The position numbers and the translations under genes are program-made. A model generated the notes under the pieces. It made no database searches. It saw only the letters and a program-made list of their open reading frames with translations, and was not told where the DNA came from. From Flagellimonas hadalis (GTDB lineage Bacteria > Bacteroidota > Bacteroidia > Flavobacteriales > Flavobacteriaceae): a stretch of DNA of 64,000 bases. Location of the stretch: NCBI RefSeq assembly GCF_007785775.2, contig NZ_VNIK02000002.1, forward strand, positions 337,321 through 401,320. Direction: 5' to 3'. This document shows positions 1-7,583 of this stretch, piece by piece. How positions within the stretch are numbered: the stretch's first letter is position 1; each line of letters opens with the position of its first letter.

Positions 1-632
1 ACTTCAAATCCGCCGGGAGATTCCACGGAAACCAAGGGAACGCCTGGGTTGGCCATATCACCTTCGTCAATGTAGGTATTGGTCACCACCCCACTGAACG
101 GGGCTCGAATGTTGGCATAGGCAAATTGGGAGTTGACTTCGTTCTTCATTTGGTTGGCCGATTCCAATCGGGCCTTGGCCATTTCGTAACGGGCGGTCAT
201 ATCATCCAGTTCCTTTTGGGAAGCACTGCTTTCCCTGAAAAGGTTCTGGAACCTTGCGTAATCCTTCTTGGCATTGTTGAAGGCCACCGTTGCTTCGGCA
301 ATAGAGGCTTCCACTTGTGCTTTTTGGGCACGTAGGTCCACATTGTTGATGGAAATCAACAAATCTCCCTTGTTTACTTTTTGGCCAATTTTCACGGGCA
401 ACGATTCCACATAGCCCATCATTCTAGTGCTTAGTGTGGCATTGTTCAAAGCGGTTATCTGTCCGCTTCCTGCCAAAATGGTGTTGCTATCCCCCGTTTC
501 CACTTCAGCAACGGTCACAGGAACGGCAGGTCCACTGTCCTTCTTTTGCTCCTTGTCACTTCCACAGCTTGCCAAGGTGATTCCCAAGGTCAGGGCGATT
601 AAAGCATTTCTATATATCGTAGTGTTTTTCAT
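1..632 (-). CDS. Efflux RND periplasmic adaptor subunit (HlyD/MFP family), partial
   Basis: This is the N-terminal part of a membrane-fusion protein whose 3' end lies beyond the left edge. It starts MKNTTIYRNALIALTLG and has a lipobox ending LASC at about residues 20-23, so it is a lipoprotein anchored on the periplasmic side of the inner membrane. A biotinyl/lipoyl-like hairpin follows (residues about 60-100 and 185-210, with the typical ANIRAPFSGVV motif), split by a coiled-coil stretch. It starts 7 nt after the stop of the TolC gene upstream, so both belong to one operon with the order TolC, adaptor and presumably an RND permease further left. The substrate cannot be told. The operon promoter carries a Crp/Fnr-type palindrome shared with sulfur genes. 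Confidence 0.9.
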   Translation of the reverse strand, partial: MKNTTIYRNALIALTLGITLASCGSDKEQKKDSGPAVPVTVAEVETGDSNTILAGSGQITALNNATLSTRMMGYVESLPVKIGQKVNKGDLLISINNVDLRAQKAQVEASIAEATVAFNNAKKDYARFQNLFRESSASQKELDDMTARYEMAKARLESANQMKNEVNSQFAYANIRAPFSGVVTNTYIDEGDMANPGVPLVSVESPGGFE

Positions 633-639
633 GTTGCAA

Positions 640-1944
640 TTATTCTTTGGTTAAAAATGTTAGTAGGGATTGTGCTTGATTGTATTCGAAAATGGTTTGG
701 TAATAGGCCAATTGTTTTTCGGCGTACATGGCCTCTGCCATCAATAGATCGTTTGTTCTTTCCAAGCCTTCCTTAAATCGGTTTGTACGTATTCTCAAGG
801 ATTCCTCGGATTGGTCCATAGCCAATTTTGAGGTCTGGAGCCTGTTTTGCGCATCTTCGACCATCCTTCTGGTGCGTTGTAGCTCCATAGAACTTTTGGC
901 AACGTACTGTTCGTATTCCTGCTTCGCTTTCTCATAATTTGTTTTGCTCTTGCCCACTTTTGCAAAGCGTTGGGCTCCTTTAAAAACATCCCAGCTTAAA
1001 CTGGCCCCAATGATATATCCCTTGGCATCTGCCCTAAAAACTTGGTCATCATACATTTCGTAGCTGGCAAAGGCATTCAACCTTGGCAAAAAGGTCATGT
1101 TCTCTGCCCTCATGTTTGCCCTGTACGCTTCGGAGACCAAATCCATGGCCCGTACGTCAGCACGGTTTTCCAATGTTGCCTCGGTAGTCTCGCCTAAATC
1201 ATTGGGCATCAATTCTTCGTTAGGTTCATATACCACGTTGCCTTGTTCGTTCATCAAAAAAGCCAAATAATCAGATGCATTGCTTACATTGCTTTTGGCC
1301 GAGTTCAGTTGGTTCTCCACCTCGGTGACCCTTACCTGCACCTCCAACAGGTCTGCTTTTTGCAGCAATCCTTGATTGAAACTGTTCTGGGCTGTGTTCA
1401 GGTTCGCATGGGCTGCTTCATACGCTTTTTCCAATACCTGTACCGCCCTGTGGGCCAACTGTAACTGTCCAAATGCCTTTTGTGCCTCAAAATCCAGATA
1501 ATCTCGGGTACGCATGGCCTGCAGGTCCTTGGCTTCCATAGTGGTTTTAGCTGCCTTGCGTTGGTAGAATCCATCCAAATTGATCAAAGGCTGCTCCACG
1601 GAAATCTTGGTGGCGAAGTTTTCTATTTGATCGGGATCGTTCAACAAAGCTGGGTTAAAATCCGCTTGGGTCAATATCTCTTGGTTCAATTTGGAACCAA
1701 AGGCCATCAAAGGGTTCGTGGTCGTTATCCCTGTATGGGAGACCGATATCTGCGGCGAAAAGATGGAACTTGAAAACTGGTAATCGTATTTGGCCATCTT
1801 GGCTTCCTGTTCGGATACCTTGATACTTGCATTGGATTCCTGCACCCTGGCCAGGACATCCTCCAGGGAAACCTTTACATGGTCTTGTGCCCGTAAGGTT
1901 CCCTTAAGTAAAATGAATGCTATCAAAACTAAAAATTGCCTCAT
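640..1944 (-). CDS. TolC family outer membrane efflux protein
   Basis: The 434-residue protein has a signal peptide (MRQFLVLIAFILLKGTLRAQ) followed by two outer-membrane efflux protein repeats with long coiled-coil helices, the usual length and layout of TolC channels. It would form the trimeric outer-membrane exit duct for the adaptor encoded 7 nt downstream. The start is the ATG at 1944, and a TAATTTTG promoter box lies 28 nt before it. A GTAAC-N4-GTTAC palindrome sits 12 nt upstream of that box, which links this efflux operon to the sulfur genes at 2400-9350. What is exported is not visible in the sequence. Confidence 0.93.
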   Translation of the reverse strand: MRQFLVLIAFILLKGTLRAQDHVKVSLEDVLARVQESNASIKVSEQEAKMAKYDYQFSSSIFSPQISVSHTGITTTNPLMAFGSKLNQEILTQADFNPALLNDPDQIENFATKISVEQPLINLDGFYQRKAAKTTMEAKDLQAMRTRDYLDFEAQKAFGQLQLAHRAVQVLEKAYEAAHANLNTAQNSFNQGLLQKADLLEVQVRVTEVENQLNSAKSNVSNASDYLAFLMNEQGNVVYEPNEELMPNDLGETTEATLENRADVRAMDLVSEAYRANMRAENMTFLPRLNAFASYEMYDDQVFRADAKGYIIGASLSWDVFKGAQRFAKVGKSKTNYEKAKQEYEQYVAKSSMELQRTRRMVEDAQNRLQTSKLAMDQSEESLRIRTNRFKEGLERTNDLLMAEAMYAEKQLAYYQTIFEYNQAQSLLTFLTKE

Positions 1945-1972
1945 AAATCATAGAATTTGAGACAAAATTAAA

Positions 1973-2006
1973 GGCGCAAAACCACCTCCACAGTAACATT
2001 GGTTAC
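1973..2006 (-). promoter_or_regulatory. Promoter and Crp/Fnr-type site of the tolC operon
   Basis: On the minus strand the perfect palindrome GTAACCAATGTTAC (1993-2006) is followed 12 nt later by TAATTTTG (1973-1980), which matches the Bacteroidota TAnnTTTG box exactly. The ATG is 28 nt further on. The plus-strand form GTAACATTGGTTAC is identical to the site at 2742-2755. The distance to the box is about one helical turn shorter than at the other sites, so the protein may act differently here. Confidence 0.6.
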
Positions 2007-2120
2007 CTTAAAAATCAAATGGGACAAAAGTGGGCCACGCCTAAAATAGCATCGTGCTCCCCTATGGTCGGTGAACCATCAAGAGGAAAAGGAAATGTAA
2101 ATAGTAGAATGAATAATATC

Positions 2121-2249
2121 CTATTTTTTGCCGCTGTTCATCATGAGAAGAACGGCAAGGACCAAAGCAACGGAGACAGCTCCAAAAACGGCGATCATCA
2201 CGATGCCATTGTCCCATGAGACCAAGGAAAAGGATAGAAAAGTTTTCAT
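2121..2249 (-). CDS. Small single-span membrane protein (42 aa), hypothetical
   Basis: A 42-codon reading frame starts at the ATG at 2249 and ends with TAG at 2121. The product begins MKTFLSFSLVSWDNGIVMIA and has one hydrophobic helix (residues about 14-36) followed by a short polar tail ending NSGKK. This is the layout of a small inner-membrane protein. It lies between the DUF2892 gene and the tolC promoter, all on the same strand, with a terminator (2368-2400) separating it from DUF2892. I do not recognise a named family. The hydrophobic composition and the clean position between regulated genes argue that it is real. Confidence 0.5.
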   Translation of the reverse strand: MKTFLSFSLVSWDNGIVMIAVFGAVSVALVLAVLLMMNSGKK

Positions 2250-2367
2250 AAGTATGGTTTTACAGGGCTAAAAGTAAAGGTAATCTGATTTCCAAATCAT
2301 GACAATTCTCATATTTGGAACCTTTTGATGAACTCATGTCCTTCGGAAAGACCAATGATACTTGGGC

Positions 2368-2400
2368 AAAAAACAAGACCGCCCCGAAGAGAGCGGCCTT
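2368..2400 (-). terminator. Rho-independent terminator after the DUF2892 gene
   Basis: On the minus strand AAGGCCGCTC (2391-2400) pairs with GGGCGGTCTT (2375-2384) with two G-U wobbles around a 6-nt loop, followed by a T-rich run (2368-2373). It lies 20 nt beyond the stop of the DUF2892 gene. Confidence 0.8.
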
Positions 2401-2419
2401 TTATCAACCAACCAAAAAA

Positions 2420-2626
2420 CTAGTTTTTGACCTTGCACGTATTGATCCCCAAAAGGGTGTACAAAGGGCAAAAGCTCACAAAGCTTGTCAGGACAAATAT
2501 TGCCGCCAAGGCCAGCAGCACATATGCCAACGTTCCCGTGATCATATTGAAGTAGTACAGTGCCACTACTGCAAGTGCCAGGATAATCCGAATCGTGCGG
2601 TCCGCACCGCCCATGTTTTTTTTCAT
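2420..2626 (-). CDS. DUF2892 (YgaP-type transmembrane) family protein
   Basis: The 68-residue protein starts at the ATG at 2626 (MKKNMGGADRTIRIILALAV). It has the N-terminal GxxDRxIR motif of DUF2892 and two transmembrane helices (about residues 12-29 and 32-52), the membrane module found fused to rhodanese in E. coli YgaP. It ends LLGINTCKVKN with two cysteines near the C-terminus. The family is repeatedly found with rhodaneses and persulfide dioxygenases, as here. A TACATTTG box at 2712-2719, exactly 22 nt from the palindrome at 2742-2755, gives a leader of about 80 nt. A longer in-frame reading upstream lacks the family signature and was not used. Confidence 0.85.
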   Translation of the reverse strand: MKKNMGGADRTIRIILALAVVALYYFNMITGTLAYVLLALAAIFVLTSFVSFCPLYTLLGINTCKVKN

Positions 2627-2711
2627 GATCTTCAGTTTATGGTTCTTCCCTACAAGGTACCAAAATTGGGACAGATTTTCTCCCCACTTTTTGATTATCA
2701 CAACATTACTC

Positions 2712-2785
2712 CAAATGTAGGGATTCATCCAAAAGCAATTGGTAACATTGGTTACATAGCTTTCCTTATTTTTACGGTACATTTA
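2712..2785. promoter_or_regulatory. Bidirectional promoter with one central Crp/Fnr-type palindrome
   Basis: The palindrome GTAACATTGGTTAC (2742-2755) lies exactly 22 nt from a perfect TACATTTG box on the minus strand (2712-2719, for the DUF2892 gene). It also lies exactly 22 nt from TACATTTA (2778-2785) on the plus strand, one base off TAnnTTTG, for the sulfite dehydrogenase gene. A centre about 29 nt from each -7 box is the class II activator position (about -41.5). One bound dimer could therefore switch on both directions. Confidence 0.65.
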
Positions 2786-2798
2786 ATTCTCATACTTT

Positions 2799-4019
2799 AT
2801 GAACAGAAGGGAATTCACTTTGGGAATGTCATTGGCCGGCATGGCCAGTATCTTGGGTGTTGAGATTGTATATGGAGGTCTCATGCCGGAAGGATACAGC
2901 CCTTTGGGCCTTCAGGACCCTGACCCTTTTAAAATGTTCCATAAGGACAAGGAAATGGTCGTTTTGAACGATCGTCCCTGGAACATGGAGGCGAAGGCCC
3001 ATCTATTGAACGATAGGGTGACGCCGAACCAATACATGTTCATTCGAAACAACGGAAACATCCCAGAAGGCATTGATGTGTCCAAATGGACCCTCACCAT
3101 CGATGGAGAATCCGTTAAAAACAAAAAAACCTACTCACTTTCCGAATTAAAATCCAAGTTTGGGCACCATACCTATCAATTGGCCTTGGAATGTGGCGGA
3201 AATGGCCGAAGCGAATTCAATCCACCGGCCAAGGGAAACCAATGGACCGTTGGGGCAATTTCGTGTGCCGAATGGACCGGGGTTCGTTTGCGTGATGTGT
3301 TGGAAGATGTCGGGATCACATCCGATGCCGTTTACATTGGCTACCATGCTGCGGACACGCATTTGAGCGGAGACCCCAAAAAAGAACCCATCTCCCGGGG
3401 CGTCCCCATTGCCAAGGCATTACAGGATGAAACCCTGCTCGCCTTTGCCATGAACGGTGAGGACATCCCTCTGGCGCACGGTCATCCATTGCGATTGGTC
3501 TGTGGTGGTTGGCCCGCTTCCACATCGGGCAAATGGCTCACCCGCATCAGCGTCCGGAACAAGGAACACGATGGTGAAAAAATGGGCGGCAGTTCGTACC
3601 GGGTACCCTGCGAGAACGTGGCACCAGGCAGTGAAGTGGACGATGCCGACATGTGCATCATCGAATCCATGCCCGTAAAATCGTTGATCACATCCCCCAA
3701 AAGCGGTGCATTGATCAAAAATGGAAAATCCTTGACCATCAACGGACATGCATGGGCCGGCGAACTTGAGGTCTCAAAAATGGAATATTCCATTGATTTT
3801 GGAAGCACTTGGCATACCTGCTCGCTCGAAAAACCAGCAAACCGATTGGCCTGGCAACATTTTAAGACCACAATTTCCTTCCCACAAAAGGGATATTACG
3901 AAATTTGGGCCAAGGCCACGGACTCCCATGGAAAGGGACAACCTATGGTTTTGCCCGGCTGGAACCCCAAAGGCTACCTCAACAATGCCTGTCATCGCAT
4001 AGCGGTCAAAATCGTTTAA
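2799..4019 (+). CDS. Molybdopterin-dependent sulfite/sulfane dehydrogenase catalytic subunit (SorA/SoxC-like)
   Basis: The 406-residue protein belongs to the sulfite oxidase family. It has an N-terminal NRREF twin-arginine-type signal, the oxidoreductase molybdopterin domain (about residues 75-260) with the molybdenum-ligating Cys132 in the motif ECGGNGR, and the Mo-cofactor dimerisation domain (about 285-405). It should oxidise sulfite to sulfate, or act on carrier-bound sulfur as SoxC does, in the periplasm and pass electrons to the cytochrome encoded just downstream. No soxAXYZB genes are in view, so sulfite detoxification is the simpler reading. It lies 43 nt downstream of the shared Crp/Fnr-type palindrome. 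Confidence 0.88.
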   Translation: MNRREFTLGMSLAGMASILGVEIVYGGLMPEGYSPLGLQDPDPFKMFHKDKEMVVLNDRPWNMEAKAHLLNDRVTPNQYMFIRNNGNIPEGIDVSKWTLTIDGESVKNKKTYSLSELKSKFGHHTYQLALECGGNGRSEFNPPAKGNQWTVGAISCAEWTGVRLRDVLEDVGITSDAVYIGYHAADTHLSGDPKKEPISRGVPIAKALQDETLLAFAMNGEDIPLAHGHPLRLVCGGWPASTSGKWLTRISVRNKEHDGEKMGGSSYRVPCENVAPGSEVDDADMCIIESMPVKSLITSPKSGALIKNGKSLTINGHAWAGELEVSKMEYSIDFGSTWHTCSLEKPANRLAWQHFKTTISFPQKGYYEIWAKATDSHGKGQPMVLPGWNPKGYLNNACHRIAVKIV

Positions 4020-4023
4020 GGTG

Positions 4024-4473
4024 ATGGAGGACTTTCGAAAACAGGTCGGTGCACTGTCCAAAGCACTTTGGGCATTTTTGGGATTGATCGTCGTGCTTTT
4101 CGCAGGACTTTTTTATTGGGCAAATTATACCCCACCCCCTACCTATGAAGAAATCCCGATGAAAGAAACCGTTACCGATTTCGACCAAATTGAAAACGGT
4201 GTCCATGTGGCCACTGGTTTTGTGGTGGATGAAGGGATGGAGGTGACCATCCAGAACTGTACCGGCTGCCATTCCGCCAAATTGGTGACCCAGAACAGAA
4301 TGGACCTGGAGGGTTGGAAAGCCACTATTAAATGGATGCAGGAAACCCAAAACCTATGGGACTTGGGGGCGAACGAAACACTGATTTTGTCCTATTTGTC
4401 AAAAAACTATGCCCCAAAAGAGCAGGGAAGAAGACAAAACTTGGAAGATATTGATTGGTATGAACTAAAGTGA
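4024..4473 (+). CDS. Membrane-anchored monohaem cytochrome c (SorB-like electron acceptor)
   Basis: The product is 149 residues from the ATG at 4024; a GTG directly before it could add one residue. One N-terminal transmembrane helix (about 13-33) anchors a periplasmic domain with a single haem c motif CTGCH (residues 79-83) and methionines downstream that can be the distal ligand. It begins 4 nt after the sulfite dehydrogenase stop, so the two are translationally linked. The pairing of a SoxC/SorA-type subunit with a small cytochrome matches sulfite:cytochrome c oxidoreductase. It would pass electrons on to a terminal oxidase. Confidence 0.85.
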   Translation: MEDFRKQVGALSKALWAFLGLIVVLFAGLFYWANYTPPPTYEEIPMKETVTDFDQIENGVHVATGFVVDEGMEVTIQNCTGCHSAKLVTQNRMDLEGWKATIKWMQETQNLWDLGANETLILSYLSKNYAPKEQGRRQNLEDIDWYELK

Positions 4474-4476
4474 TTT

Positions 4477-5355
4477 ATGGAAGCTTATGTAGATGCCTTT
4501 ATGAACGGCTTTTGGGGTACCATCAACTGGACCTGGAAATCCATTTGGTTAGATGTGCCTTGGTATACCAACTATTTTTGGGGCCTGATCTTGATTTCCC
4601 TACTGGTCTGGGGCTTGGAAATCCTGTTCCCTTGGCGTAAGGACCAATCCGTTTTCCGAAAGGACTTTTGGCTGGATGCCTTTTATATGTTCTTCAATTT
4701 TTTCCTATTCGCCATCGTCATCAATGGGGTGTACAAGATGCTTGGGGTCCTTTTTTTGGATGTGGGCATTTCTTCCAAAACGTTGGCGATCATGGAAATG
4801 GGCCATTGGCCGCAATGGGTACAGCTCTTGGTGTTTTTTATCCTATTGGATTTTGTGCAATGGTTCACCCATATATTGCTGCACAAATATCCCGTGCTCT
4901 GGGAGTTCCATAAAGTACACCACAGTGTCAAGGAAATGGGTTTTGCGGCACATTTGAGGTACCACTGGATGGAAAACATCCTCTACAAACCATTAAAGAC
5001 ATTGGGTGTGATGGTTTTGGGAGGGTTTGAACCTGAGCAGGCCTATATTGTGCACTTTGCCGCTATTGCCATCGGACATTTCAACCACTCCAACATCAAA
5101 CTGACCTATGGTCCCTTGAAATATATCCTGAACAATCCCGTGATGCACCTGTACCACCATGCCTACACCATCCCCGAAGGTTCATATGGTGTGAATTTTG
5201 GCATCAGCCTGAGTATTTGGGACTATCTTTTCAAAACAAATTACATTCCAGAGAGCGGTGGAAAAATTGAACTTGGTTTTCCGGGCGATGATCAACTACC
5301 GAAAGGGTTTTGGAGCCAATTGATCTATGGCTTCAAAAAAAGAGGTAAGCCTTAG
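4477..5355 (+). CDS. Sterol desaturase / fatty acid hydroxylase family membrane protein
   Basis: The 292-residue integral membrane protein has several hydrophobic helices (about 33-52, 66-90, 115-131, 176-200). It carries the di-iron histidine clusters of the family: H132-x3-H136, H145-x2-HH149 and H224-x2-HH228. Members use O2 to hydroxylate or desaturate lipids. It starts 3 nt after the cytochrome stop and ends the three-gene plus-strand operon. Its lipid substrate, and why it is co-transcribed with sulfite oxidation genes, cannot be read from the sequence. Confidence 0.85.
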   Translation: MEAYVDAFMNGFWGTINWTWKSIWLDVPWYTNYFWGLILISLLVWGLEILFPWRKDQSVFRKDFWLDAFYMFFNFFLFAIVINGVYKMLGVLFLDVGISSKTLAIMEMGHWPQWVQLLVFFILLDFVQWFTHILLHKYPVLWEFHKVHHSVKEMGFAAHLRYHWMENILYKPLKTLGVMVLGGFEPEQAYIVHFAAIAIGHFNHSNIKLTYGPLKYILNNPVMHLYHHAYTIPEGSYGVNFGISLSIWDYLFKTNYIPESGGKIELGFPGDDQLPKGFWSQLIYGFKKRGKP

Positions 5356-5372
5356 AGCTTTTCTTGCAGTTT

Positions 5373-5639
5373 TCAGGCTAATTTTCCACTGGCACAACTC
5401 ATATAAGATTTTGCCTTCAGAAGTATCCCGTTTTCATCATCAACAGTTGGGTAGCCCATTTTCCGAAGGGCCTTTTTAACCAAAGAAATATCATCAGGAT
5501 ATTGGTGTTCAAAGCTGACCGAAGAGTTTTCCTTTTCCACAATCACGCTCTGTATCCCTTCCAATTCCGAAAGTTTGCTGGAAATGGTATTGGCACAACC
5601 ACCACATTTAAGGTTTTGTACTTGGAAAGTAGTTTTCAT
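5373..5639 (-). CDS. Heavy-metal-associated (HMA) domain protein
   Basis: The 88-residue protein starts at the ATG at 5639 and is one HMA fold with the metal-binding pair C12-x2-C15 (NLKCGGCANTI). A tail of about 20 residues carries another cysteine (SYMSCASG). It resembles small cytosolic copper chaperones and P-type ATPase N-domains. It lies 19 nt downstream of the rhodanese gene and is probably co-transcribed with it. Co-occurrence with persulfide enzymes suggests that it could bind thiophilic metal or sulfane sulfur; this is inference. Confidence 0.85.
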   Translation of the reverse strand: MKTTFQVQNLKCGGCANTISSKLSELEGIQSVIVEKENSSVSFEHQYPDDISLVKKALRKMGYPTVDDENGILLKAKSYMSCASGKLA

Positions 5640-5658
5640 AATGTGTACGTTTTGTCTT

Positions 5659-6003
5659 TTAATAGCCCCAGGCCCTGTATCCGCCCCTAAGGTCGTAGAC
5701 TTTTGTAAATCCAAGATCCACAAGTCTCTTGGCAGCCCTTTGGCTCCTATTCCCCGATTGACAATAAATGTACACGGGAGCATCTTTTTTAAATGTGGAA
5801 AAGGCGTTCTCAAATGCTGACCCTTGAAAAAAATCAATGTTTTTGGCGCCTTTGATGTGGCCCGACATGAACTCTCCCTTGGTCCTCACATCCACCAATT
5901 GGACCTTGCCCTTGGAAATGGCTTCTTTGTATGATTCCCTATCCATGATCTGAATTTCATCGGGAAGGGTTTGTCCTTTGAACAAAAAGCTGAATATTGA
6001 CAT
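5659..6003 (-). CDS. Rhodanese-like sulfurtransferase, single domain
   Basis: The product is 114 residues from the ATG at 6003. A single rhodanese domain covers residues about 18-113, with the active-site loop YCQSGNRSQ and the persulfide-carrying Cys81. It should move sulfane sulfur between thiols in the cytoplasm. It is first in a two-gene operon with the HMA protein. A TATTTTTG box at 6024-6031 and a palindrome GTAAC-N4-GTTAC at 6055-6068 precede it, placing it in the predicted Crp/Fnr regulon. An upstream in-frame ATG (6036) would put the -7 box inside the gene and is disfavoured. Confidence 0.9.
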   Translation of the reverse strand: MSIFSFLFKGQTLPDEIQIMDRESYKEAISKGKVQLVDVRTKGEFMSGHIKGAKNIDFFQGSAFENAFSTFKKDAPVYIYCQSGNRSQRAAKRLVDLGFTKVYDLRGGYRAWGY

Positions 6004-6023
6004 CGTATCGTTGTTTTGAGGGT

Positions 6024-6068
6024 CAAAAATACCCAACCCAACCTATGGGAGTCAGTAACGATGGTTAC
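6024..6068 (-). promoter_or_regulatory. Promoter and Crp/Fnr-type site of the rhodanese-HMA operon
   Basis: The palindrome (arms GTAAC and GTTAC, spacer of 4, at 6055-6068) is followed on the minus strand after 23 nt by TATTTTTG (6024-6031), a perfect TAnnTTTG box. The start codon is 20 nt further on. Confidence 0.6.
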
Positions 6069-6112
6069 ACAAAACCAACTTTTCTAGAATTTTTTAAGGA
6101 GTTGTCCGGGCC

Positions 6113-7522
6113 TTATTTTAGCGTAGTGGGACACACATAGTCCGTTACGGGAATACCGACCTTTTTGATGTCGGCAAAACCTCCTGCCACATCGACCAGG
6201 TTATGGATGCCCCTACTCTTGAGGATGGAAGAAGCAATCATGCTCCTATAGCCCCCTGCGCAATGCACATAAAAGGTGTCCTTCTCTGGAAATTCCGCCA
6301 AATGGTCGTTGATGAAGTCCAACGGGGTCAGATGGGCCTCTTCCACATGCTCCGCAATGAACTCGGATTCCTTTCTCACATCGTACACGGGCACCCCTTT
6401 TTCCATGAGGGTTTTCAATTGCTCGGCACTTACACTGTCCACCGTATCGATTTCCTTGCCCGCTTCTTTCCAAGCTGCAATGCCTCCTTTCAGATAGCCC
6501 AAGGTATGGTCAAAACCGACCCTTGACAGTCGGGTAACGGTCTCTTCTTCCCTGCCTTCCGGGGTCACGAGGAGTATGGGTTGCTTCACATCGGCGATCA
6601 ATGCGCCTACCCAAGGGGCGAAGCTTCCATCCAGACCGACGAATATGGAGCGGGGCACATGGCCTTTGGCAAAATCATCCTGATGGCGCACATCAAGAAC
6701 AACGGCTCCTGTTTCGTTGGCGGCAGTTTCAAAGGCCTCTGGTGTCAGGGCCTGCGTACCTCTTTCCAGAACGGTGTCGATATCTTCGTAGCCCTCCTTG
6801 TTCATTTTCACGTTCAGGGGGAAGTATTGTGGGGGCGGCAAAAGGCCATCCGTCACTTCCTTGATGAATTCTTCCCGGGTCATATCCGCCCGAAGGGCAT
6901 AGTTCATCTTTTTCTGGTTGCCCAAGGTATCCACCGTTTCCTTCATCATGTTCTTTCCGCAGGCGGAACCGGCTCCGTGGGCCGGATAAACGATCACATC
7001 ATCGGCCAAGGGCATGATCTTGCTGCGTAGGCTGTCGAACAGGGTCCCGGCCAACTCTTCCTGGGTCATATGTGCCGCTTTCTGGGCCAGATCTGGACGA
7101 CCAACATCGCCAAGGAACAAAGTGTCCCCACTAAAAATGGCATGGTCTTTTCCTGATTCGTCCTTCAGCAAAAAAGTGGTGCTTTCCATGGTGTGCCCTG
7201 GAGTGTGCAGCACCTTGATGGTCAATTTTCCCAAAGGGAACTCCTGTCCATCCTTGGCAATAATGGCCTCAAAAGCAGGTTGGGCCGTCGGGCCATAAAT
7301 GATCGGTGCGCCCGTTTCCTTGGAAAGGGTGACGTGTCCGCTCACAAAATCGGCATGGAAATGGGTCTCAAAAATGTACTTGATGACGGCACCTTCGTCC
7401 TTGGCCCTTTTGAGATAGGGTTCCACTTCCCGAAGCGGGTCTATGATGGCAGCTTCTCCTTCACTTTCAATATAATAGGCTCCTTGCGCCAAACATCCGG
7501 TATATATCTGTTCTATTTTCAT
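6113..7522 (-). CDS. Persulfide dioxygenase-like MBL-fold hydrolase fused to two rhodanese domains
   Basis: The product is 469 residues from the ATG at 7522. An N-terminal metallo-beta-lactamase domain (about 1-245) has THFHADFVSGH (H54, H56, D58, H63), H110 and D133, as in ETHE1-type glutathione/CoA persulfide dioxygenases. Two rhodanese domains follow (about 265-355 and 370-465). The second has an intact active loop with Cys421 (HCAGGYRS); the first has LVTPEGREE at that place and no cysteine. The protein should oxidise persulfides to sulfite, which fits a nearby sulfite dehydrogenase, and trade sulfur through the second rhodanese. A TAATTTTG box lies 22 nt from a near-perfect GTAAC-N4-GTTAC site upstream. 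Confidence 0.88.
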   Translation of the reverse strand: MKIEQIYTGCLAQGAYYIESEGEAAIIDPLREVEPYLKRAKDEGAVIKYIFETHFHADFVSGHVTLSKETGAPIIYGPTAQPAFEAIIAKDGQEFPLGKLTIKVLHTPGHTMESTTFLLKDESGKDHAIFSGDTLFLGDVGRPDLAQKAAHMTQEELAGTLFDSLRSKIMPLADDVIVYPAHGAGSACGKNMMKETVDTLGNQKKMNYALRADMTREEFIKEVTDGLLPPPQYFPLNVKMNKEGYEDIDTVLERGTQALTPEAFETAANETGAVVLDVRHQDDFAKGHVPRSIFVGLDGSFAPWVGALIADVKQPILLVTPEGREEETVTRLSRVGFDHTLGYLKGGIAAWKEAGKEIDTVDSVSAEQLKTLMEKGVPVYDVRKESEFIAEHVEEAHLTPLDFINDHLAEFPEKDTFYVHCAGGYRSMIASSILKSRGIHNLVDVAGGFADIKKVGIPVTDYVCPTTLK

Positions 7523-7539
7523 CTCCTCTGATTTTTCAT

Positions 7540-7583
7540 CAAAATTACTATTATGCAGCATACTGCGCAGTCACCAAAGTTAC
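7540..7583 (-). promoter_or_regulatory. Promoter and Crp/Fnr-type site of the MBL-rhodanese gene
   Basis: GTCAC-CAAA-GTTAC (7570-7583) matches nine of the ten arm positions of GTAAC-N4-GTTAC. It is followed on the minus strand, after exactly 22 nt, by TAATTTTG (7540-7547). The ATG is 17 nt further on. The site overlaps the last codon of the SulP gene. Confidence 0.55.

Noticed and set aside
2315..2863. A 182-codon plus-strand open frame
   Set aside because: It runs antisense through the DUF2892 gene, the terminator and the divergent promoter, and its product shows no family or membrane logic.
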